Of a stretch of 64,000 nt of DNA, positions 55,572-64,000 are shown in pieces. The position numbers were made by a program, and so were the translations under genes. This stretch comes from Paracentrotus lividus. Its lineage: Eukaryota; Echinodermata; Echinoidea; Camarodonta; Echinidae. How positions within the stretch are numbered: the first letter of the stretch is position 1; each line of letters opens with the position of its first letter. The stretch is taken from contig CALNVZ010003434.1 of assembly GCA_940671915.1 (NCBI GenBank), positions 14,612,184-14,676,183 on the forward strand. Direction: 5' to 3'. The notes beneath the pieces are model-generated. The model did not search any database. It saw nothing but the letters and a program-made list of their open reading frames with translations, and was not told the origin of the DNA.

Positions 55572-56722
55572 ATGAGAACCAAATGAGAATTAATTTTTTT
55601 AAATACAAGCCAACACCCTTCAGCAAGTAAAATAGAAAATAAAACATCAATTTGAACTAAAATAATGTGTACGGTAAACAGAATATATAACAAAGCCTTA
55701 CAAGCATTACAACAGTTATCAATACGGTTTTGATATCAGACAATAGATTTAATAACCCTGTTTGAAGTCAACCGGGCGTGGCTATTTAAACATATAATAC
55801 GATGACGTTAACTGAGAGAGAAGGTATGCAAGTATGTATTGTGTGCCTTTCAATGAGGACCAAATGAGCATTAATTTTTTTAAATACAAACCAACACCCT
55901 TCAGCAAGTAAAATAGAAAATAAAACATCAATTTGAACTAAAATAATGTGTAAACAGAATATATACATGTAACAAAGCCTTACAAGCATTACAACAGTTA
56001 TCAATATGGTTTTGATATCAGACAATAGATTTAATAACCGTGTTTGAAGTCAACCAGGCTTTCCTGGCTGAAACCAAAAGGTTTTGTAAAGTAAAGTAAA
56101 ATTTAACAAGCACAACACAGACAATTTCATCAAAATCGGATGAAAAATAACAAAGTTATGCATTTTTTAGGTATTGATTTTTTTTCGTAAAACAGTTATT
56201 GGCAGGTCTCACGAACAGGTCTCATGAATATTTGAATATTCAAATGAACAAACTGATGATGTAACAGTCCCCCTACTTCTTGTATATTTTATTATATGAA
56301 ATCCTATTTATCTCATTTTTTCATACATTGCGTATACAGAAAATATATCACTCATACTGAAATATGTAAAAGCACTTGTGACCTTGAACATTCCACAAGG
56401 ATTAATCCCGGTTTTTATGTCCTTGGGGCAGAAAATCTTGATAATTGGTATTTCATACAATAAAATACAAAGAAAGTAGGGGGACTGTGACATCATCAGG
56501 TTGCCAATTTGAGAACTGTTTCCTTTAAAAATGCAAAACCTAAGAAAATTCATAACTTTGCTATTTCTTATCCGATTTCGATGAAATTTTCAGCGTTGTG
56601 CTTTTTAGATTTATTTTTGTAATAATGCAAACTCCAGCCAGGAGGAGTTCTTTAAACATATAATACGATGACGTTAACTGAGAGAGAAGGTATGCAAGTA
56701 TGTATTGTGCGTCTTTCACATG
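55572..56722. repeat. 281 bp tandem duplication, second copy interrupted
   Basis: ccaaatgag..attaattttttt occurs at 55579 and 55860, and text matches for over 200 bp. The end of the second unit (cgatgacgttaactgagaga) resumes at about 56660, after an inserted 590 bp foldback. Confidence 0.85.
56060..56652. mobile_element. 590 bp foldback element inside the duplication
   Basis: cctggctgaaacc..gcacaaca..tcatcaaaatcggatga is mirrored by tatccgatttcgatgaa..gcgttgtgc..ctggctg-type text at the right. A second inner pair flanks gggggactgt/acagtccccc. Non-coding. Confidence 0.75.
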
Positions 56723-59700
56723 CAAGTTCCGGCACCCCCCCCCCCTTGTCTGCAAGCACAGACTCAATTTGACACTTAAACAAATTTCAGTCTAGAGTGA
56801 GACTAGCCTCCAAACTCACTGTCTGTGTCAAATAATATGTTGGGAGAAGCTATAGTACACAAGTGTATCTAGTTCTAACTTCAGACCCTAGTAAGCGAAC
56901 AACATGGGTTTGTGCCTGCAAACTACCCCCCCCCCCCCCACCCCCCCGACCGGTCACAATACTGAGGGTTAATCTCAAGGACCAATGTGCTTGTATTTTA
57001 GCTTTTCTGGCAAAAAAAAATGTATTCCAGTTCAGATGGAATTTATTCAAACATGATTTAATTTTCTTTTTTCTCTATTATAACCATACCGTATAGGCTC
57101 AGCATGATTTAAGATCTAAAGGTTTGTAGCAAACATACTAGGCTTATAGAGAAAGCATGATTGGGCATTTTTGATAAACATAATCTCATAGAGCCAGAAG
57201 GGAACTTAGATTGATATAATATCATGTTTTAATATTCTTCTTGCGCTCAACTAACAATACAAGGCCTACATGTATATGTAATACTCAACCTCAAACAGAC
57301 TTATCACAAATCTTGTGGTTTTCTATTGGTCATTTCATAAACCACAATTCCAGTAATTTAAAAATGAGATTTACTCTATTTACAGGTCTGATCTGATTGG
57401 CTGGAACAATGTTGCTGGCACAGTCTTCCATGTCCAATAGAAACTGTTGTCAAAATTAATTCAACTATTCCTCTTGCCCATCACAACTAAATTAGGTAGA
57501 AAAAAACTACAGATTGCCCCAAATATGTTAAACAAACAGTCTATAAATGATATACTGCCATATTGAATTGAAACTTACGTCAAAGTTAATCTACAGACTT
57601 CCATTTATATTCCAGGACTGCTTGTTAGGACAAAATTTAGGGAACAAAAAATGAATTGCCCCTGAAATGTTTATCAAATATGAAATTGGTTATTCTGAAA
57701 CTTAATCATAGAGTGACGGCTGCTGCAGACATTGTAAATATGAAACAAAAATTGTTGGGCGGGCTAGTTTCCATCGTATCATGCTGTGTCTGGGGTCATA
57801 GGAGTCAGTACATCTAAACCTCTGACTCACTTGCAGCCATGTAGGAGTCAAATAGCTAAGTGACCGATGTAATGGTTCTGTCACACTGAAAAACTTGACA
57901 TGAAATAGATTCTAGTATTAAAAATCAGTTGTGGAAAAGATCAGAAAATGAATTCTAAATTAGAATCAAGCTATATTATACCAAATTATTCAGAATGAAA
58001 ATGAGTGTTTGCCAAGGACAAGTAATTAGCAAAATTAGTAAAAAATAAGCAAGGGATTTTGTAACAAACTGGTTTATCGATCAAGACATTTTATGTTCCA
58101 AAAACATCTACATAAGTCATTAATTTGTTGTTGTACGTCGTTAAGTTTTTGCTAATTAACAACAACTTACAGGCCAGAATTATACCTGAATTTAATGCGT
58201 CGATGTAACATTTAACCTTGCTTTTCCAAGACTTACTCTCAAAATGATAGTCAAGGATGGATAACAGTTTGTAGGCTACTACTTGGTTAGTGTGTCGCTA
58301 TGTCAGTGTGACTGATGCTACTGGCGCAAGGACCAGCCAAGTCAAGGGTGAACAGCAGGTAACAAGCATATTTGGTATATGTACATGTATTTTCGAGTCT
58401 ATTCTAATTCTGGTCCACAATTTCTTAACATGTCTCAGTATTACCTTATATCTAAAAATATGGCTATGACGCTGCTTACTAAATTGGAAATGCATTCTAC
58501 CTGTAGCAAAGCAATCACTTTTCATAAGCCTAGGTTTTCAAGTTTTAAAAAACATGATATTCAGCCAACAAAAGTTGATATGTTGAAAATATATGCATAT
58601 CATTGCGGCAGTTTTTTATGTAAAAGGTGGCTTTCAAAGAGAGTCCAAGATGAGAGTATTATTGTGCAACTCGGCACAATTAATTTATTGATCGTCGTGT
58701 AATGAGGCTTAAACGGATTAGCCCAGAAAAGAAGTACAATTAGATATTGGTAAAATTAATGCTAGCATAAAGAACATGTTTGTCACCTTTACTTGTACTT
58801 CCTTGTATGTGAATGGTAATCCTTTTTTTTTTTATTTGTTGCGGGAAAAAGGATAGTTAGATAACATGTAAATTATAGTCAATGATGATTATATGTTTTT
58901 AATACAAGTAAGTCAACAAAGAATTCAAAGATTTATATTGTCAAAATGAAATATGTTCTGCTGAAATGCTTTTGTGGCTTTCAGCAGGCAAAATTGTGGT
59001 TTTTGATTAACATAATGTTCTGAATCTGCAATATTTACATGGATTTCCATGAAAATTTGCACACTCCTTAAACTGTATTGGTTTTTAACGTTATGCACAC
59101 CTTGTTTTCCTCACAAATTACTTTCCTGAATTTAGGTAGGTATGACCAGCCAGACATGCAGGCATGTATCTACAAATAGATTATGATGCAAGATAGCGTG
59201 ATGAACGTATTATATATATTCTAACAAGCAAGTCACCAAATAGAAAGAAGTGTTTTGCTTGGGTCTAAAGTCCAAGATCATGCTTCTTCTTATTGTTAGT
59301 AACTCAATCCCTCTCTCATTCAATAAACCTACAGGCAAACATGTCTCACAAAGATTAATATCCATAAAATTATTACCAGAACATTACAGGCAGTACATAT
59401 TTAGCTTTCTTTGCATTTAAAAAAAATCTAAATCAACAAGAGATTTCAAACTCCTGACATAAGAAACAGTGCATGTGAAGAACATATTTATATTAAACAT
59501 TAAATTGATGTATTAAATTATATTGTGATAAAATTTGAAAGCTTTGGGGGGTCAAAAACATTAATAACACTCTCAATCGGAAGGACGTTCACCCCTATTT
59601 AGATAGGGGCGAAGATTCAATTTACAATTTTATTTCCTACATGTAGTATATCAATAGACAACAGATTCAAGATCCCTGTATGAGGCCTTTTGTGTCAATA

Positions 59701-61954
59701 ATATTTACAAAGTAATGGCTCAACTATTTATTTAAAATGATTAAGAAAAATTAAATAGTTATTATAGATTGTCACGGTCAATGGCATTGATATCCTGTAT
59801 GATGTTTAATGATTTGTTTATTTACATGTACAAGTTGTTCTTTGTCCAAAGAAACTGACATCACAGTAAACAGACTATATTTGCATTTAACGTCCATTTC
59901 TTTGTAACACAGAACCATGTGTCATTGCTCTTATTTTGTTGCCAACTTGCTAAGAGAGATGAGAAAATATTATTAAAATGTGTTATTGAAAGTCAATTTT
60001 TAGGACATGCATGAAGGATGGTACACTGGTGTATCTTACAAAAATATAATGACTTGACATTAATTTAGGCCTATATACCAAAGAGCCCAACTCAGGTAAT
60101 ACATGTACTTCATACAGAAACTTACTTATTTTGAAACATGACCACCATTTCTTTGTCCCATGATTACCAAGTTTCAGAGTTTCGTACCAATATTCTGTTG
60201 AAAATTTGCAGCTCAGGGAATATTTATCTAAAATTTTATTTTTTACAACATGTAGGCCTACAGGAACATAAAACTGAATTATATTCTGAACAGTTTAAGA
60301 AAAGTTCATGTAGATTTACACATGAGGACACAAAAACCAACTTGAAAATTACAGTGCTGTAATACTTAAGGTTTATTAATTTTTTATGTTTACACTGGAG
60401 TAGTTCCAGTATGAATAATAAAGTTTTTTTTTTAATTAGAGAATAGGAGAAGTTTTGGGGGAAATTTCCAATAGTGACATTTTTTTGGTGTTCTGAAAAT
60501 GTTAGTTTCATCATTTTAAGATCATAAGAAAAGTCATTCCTGAGACTGCAGGTGTTTTCTCTCAATCAACATTAAAACAAAGGTTTTCTATGATTTTATT
60601 TGACCTACATATATTGTGAAACTTCACAATTTACATCCAAATTATTAACATTACATCAGTCTTTTCTCACTAAAACCACATTTTTTTACCCAAGAAAATG
60701 CTATACCAGTTATTGCTAAAAAGGATGTGTGGATACCAGTCTTCAAACAAAAGACACCTGATCCTATGCATGAAAATTCCTATCATTTTTATCAACAAAT
60801 ATTTGTTGGGTGCATCGTGCGAACTGGAGCACACAATACAAACCACAAAAGAAATAAAGTTAGTCAGTTCTCGTCTGCTATTATGTGACCGGAACAGGCC
60901 AGGATATATGGAAGGAAACCGAGGTTACTAAACCGGAAGGAGGATTCTGGTATCGGATGTAAAGTCCAGGAGTAGCGCATCGCTTCAGTGACCTCTATCT
61001 CTCTTTTTTCCTCTCTCAATGTACATGGACCTAAAAGCCTATGTATGTTTTACTAATTAATTAACAATACAAATTGATTTTGATTCTGGAAATAAACAGC
61101 ATTATTTGTATATTAATTCAAAAGGAATATCAAAATATAGTCTGAAAGAACAGACTCCACTTTGATACTTTAAAGATGGGTTATAGTTTGGGAGATAATA
61201 AAATATTGGCCTTTAATCATTCCTTTTTTAAAAACTCAATTACCAAATAATATGAAAGGTTGTATCTTGAATTTAGTGTGATACGAACGATATAACGAAT
61301 ATTACATAAAAACTCACTTTAGTATACAACTGTGTATTTCACGATAATATCAGAAATCCAGGGTCCCAGCTTAGGCAAGAATTAAATATAAAGGGAAATA
61401 TAAATAAGTATGGAAAAGAGGAAAAACAAAGAAGAAAAAACAAATAAATATAATATTCTAAAGAAAAGAAAGAAGAAAAAACAAAGAAATAGTAGTTTCT
61501 GATCGGGGTACGAATACCGATCAATTGTGCAAAATTTTCCTGGACGAGCATGTGTTTTCCAGCCCTGTTCAGCAGTCAATTTAAAATTATGCAAATTTTA
61601 TGACATAATCCAGGATACAAAACAAACCAAAGCCTTACCAATTTAGGAATTTAGCCTTCTCATCATAGTTCCATTATGTAATATTTACAATCCACCAATA
61701 AACATGGTGTTTCTATGACTACCACAAGCTACATGTAATTTCCAAATGACTTCCCATCCCAATGCTGTTCCTAAAAAGACTAAAAAAACGATCATAATTT
61801 TGCCGTGTTTTGATCATGATGATTGTTCATATGTCGATGCAATTATAGATGATGTCATTCTTGTAAGTTTAAAAATTAGAGACTGCATGTTTAGAACTTG
61901 CATGTAAACAATGATCATGTCTATACAAATTTGGCAGTGTTATGATAGGTTTAA

Positions 61955-62195
61955 CCCTCTCATTTACATGGTCGCCTTTTGGCACCATAGAACACTGGTG
62001 ACAAGGGAAACTGATTTTATTGCCATTTTGCAAAAAAGCGCCCTCTCTAGTTTATTTATGTACCGTTGGAAAGCTGGGAACGGTAGTTTTCACCTGGATC
62101 AAACACTGGGGGTATTTTTTTAGATATCTTTTTGAAAATTTGAAATGAAGTGAGAGAATCCAGTTTTTAGGAAAAAGTGCCTGGTAACGAAAGGG
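61955..62195. mobile_element. Second piggyBac-like short element
   Basis: Begins TTAA|CCCTCTCATTTAC and ends GTAACGAAAGGG|TTGT; inverted ends with CCC start, 241 bp. The right TTAA is altered to TTGT, so support is weaker than at 13603. Confidence 0.6.
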
Positions 62196-63784
62196 TTGTT
62201 CGCTGACAATTATAAAAATGAACATAAACATGATATGGCAATATTCATCAATGATGTAATGCAGACAATGTACTAAGAAATCACAAAATTTTGTGACTTT
62301 TGAGATGTTTTAATTTCTATCTATAGCCTTGCATGGAAAATTGAAAACCACTGGGAAAACAACCACTTGAACTATAGCAATTTCTATGATTAATGTAATT
62401 TACAAGTTACTAATGGAAACAAAGGGGACATACCCTTGAAATGAAGTTCATAATCTCTTGAAGTATGTTTTAATTGTTTTCTTGCTAACGACTCTCGGTT
62501 TCAGTTTCTTATTCTCAACATCTTTGACCTCTCTGCTCCCTTTATGAAACAATAACATAACATTTTTGTTTGATTCAGGATATAGCTGCACAAATGAAAA
62601 GAGGAAAAAATTGTCACGAAAATCCCTCAAAACATTCTATGTTACTGTAGTATACAATAACACTCTATCACTATCTTTGAATAAGCTTTGCTTCAATCAA
62701 GCATGATTAGAGTGAAGACAAAAACAAATTTCAATCTATACTTTATTTTATTGATAACCATTGTTATTACATTGATTTAATTATTCCTTAGACCAAAATG
62801 GTCAGTGATGCATGTACATGTATCTACCACAGATCTACTCATAATTGTAAACTGTTAGAACTGCTGTCTTTGTATCAAATTTCACACCTTGCACACTGGG
62901 TGGAGCATATCAAACCCTCTGAGATCTATGGTCAAATTTTAAATTTAAGAGAAAAAGATCAACAAAAAGGCGGTCATCTCGAAATGAGGGTCCTCGAGAT
63001 GGATAAAGAAGTGGAAGAAATCTTCGAGATAACATGCCCTAAAATGCACATTATTCATAACCGGGACCGACAGGGCTGAAGGGGATGAGGATGTGCGCTG
63101 TGTCCTCTCTCATTAGATCTTGGAGTTTCCCAATCTCAAGCCGAGAGTGGATGAGGGTGATGAGTCATCCAGAAGGTGTTCACATCAGACTGATTTCTCC
63201 CAATGCCAGGGGGATGGTGTGGAATAGTGTGAATGTGAAATGGAAAAGGGGCTTTGTTGCAAAGTCGATGGTCAGTGACCTCTAGGAATAGGCAGATTAT
63301 AATTTTAATCAATTCAAAAATTCTACTAGATGCCAATAGGTCCTATTGAGTCGGTGTCTCTAAAATCATTGATTTTGAATATGCAAAAGCTGCAAGCTAT
63401 AAATATATAAACCAGGGAGGTGGGACCCCTAAATATACTAAGCAAGCATTTAACAATTCATGATGCAGTATGGAGGATGAGAGATCAACTAGCCCGATTA
63501 AATTGTATAATTCACAATAATAAGTACTAAAAATGCAGATCAATAATCAAATCTATAGATGTATTTCAAATTTTTTATATTAACTATCTCGGCCCTACAA
63601 GATATAATTTAAATTTTTAATGCTCTCAAAATTCTTTTGAAGCCACCATGCTCATCATCCTCAGGATTACTCCGATTCAATGATGCTCAAATAATCCCTC
63701 TGTTGTTTTTACAAGATCCATTTCACGATACAGTGATGATTTCTGATTATATTCTGCATGATAAAGGACCCTCCACATCTCTTA

Positions 63785-63930
63785 CCGATGAAATCCACAC
63801 TAGCGAACAGAAGATGCCTGTCGGGGAATGGATTGGGGAATGGATTGCGTCAAGGCGACCCGAGTTAGCAAACACAGTCATCAAAATGTGACGATTGGCC
63901 GAAATCCGACACGCTGCCATCTCTCCTCAC
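63785..63930 (-). CDS. Tentative 5' coding exon
   Basis: On the minus strand, an ATG in gagagatggcagcg opens a frame (MAACRISANRHIL...) of about 45 codons to a good donor TCATCG|GTAAGA. Base composition is less AT-rich than surroundings. It does not match ABR or BCR, and its phase 0 end would not join directly to the exon at 52540. An in-frame opposite-strand frame also exists, so this may be chance. Confidence 0.15.
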
Positions 63931-64000
63931 AAAGGCCTCACCTGCCAAACGCCAAGCTGAGATAATTTGCCTTCACGGGCAGCAGGCTGGAGAGTGATTA

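Larger units (their letters stand above)
52541..64000. other. No supported exon; presumed 5' part of the gene
   Basis: About 11.5 kb. It holds an interrupted duplication at 55572-56722 and a short element at 61955-62195. Three CpG-richer patches could be promoter or 5' exon: 60880-60990 (two ccggaa words), 63000-63290 and 63780-64000. A patch near 57300-57440 has three CCAAT-type words. Nothing here is decisive. Confidence 0.4.

Noticed and set aside
62798-63079. 93-codon plus-strand frame
   Set aside because: No family match, no splice or start support, and the 3' part follows repeated tcgaga/tcgaaa words.
63637-63891. 84-codon plus-strand frame near the window end
   Set aside because: Not recognised, and the opposite strand is equally open; no evidence favours it.
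1-64000. CRISPR array, bacterial operon or phage features
   Set aside because: Repeats are tandem exon copies or simple sequence, and splice-bordered exons show a eukaryotic genome.

Overview
This window carries one recognisable protein-coding gene. It lies on the minus strand and fills most of the 64 kb: an invertebrate BCR/ABR-type Rho regulator (DH-PH-C2-RhoGAP) read from at least 22 coding exons between 52540 and 733. The assembled exons give about 873 residues, close to the size of vertebrate ABR. The domain order, the intervening helices, the RhoGAP arginine and a C-terminal PDZ ligand ending in ETDL all fit that family. The true start codon is not identified. No second protein gene, rRNA, tRNA gene or CRISPR array could be supported.

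The organism is most likely a marine invertebrate deuterostome, perhaps an echinoderm. This is an inference from the compact exons in long AT-rich introns, the very frequent acatgta and taggccta words, many short inverted-repeat elements, and the family match. It is not proven.

Layout, in window coordinates: 1-800 holds a four-unit tandem array built on the last exon. 733-6049 holds the RhoGAP exons, 8488-10298 the C2 exons, 12430-20068 the PH exons with an inserted helical segment, and 23225-46508 the DH exons. 47699-52540 holds the N-terminal linker exons. 52541-64000 has no supported exon, only weak candidates for the 5' end. Introns carry DNA-transposon relatives: three copies of a TA-flanked 440-500 bp element, a 1 kb element with about 80 bp terminal inverted repeats, a five-module foldback, two piggyBac-like short elements, and several palindromic elements of about 235-241 bp. 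There is also a tRNA-like SINE fragment, long GA/CT tracts and a roughly 490 bp polypurine repeat.

The most striking structure is that at least eight of the 22 exons are partly copied in local tandem arrays with periods mostly of 128-222 bp and several close to 153 or 176 bp. Most copies include a splice boundary. They yield decayed pseudo-exons, one in-frame 66 bp alternative-donor duplication inside the RhoGAP domain, one possible 21 nt micro-exon inside the DH domain, and repeated C-terminal codons that keep the PDZ-ligand ending. One DH exon (35966-36114) has a single-base excess that breaks the frame as assembled.
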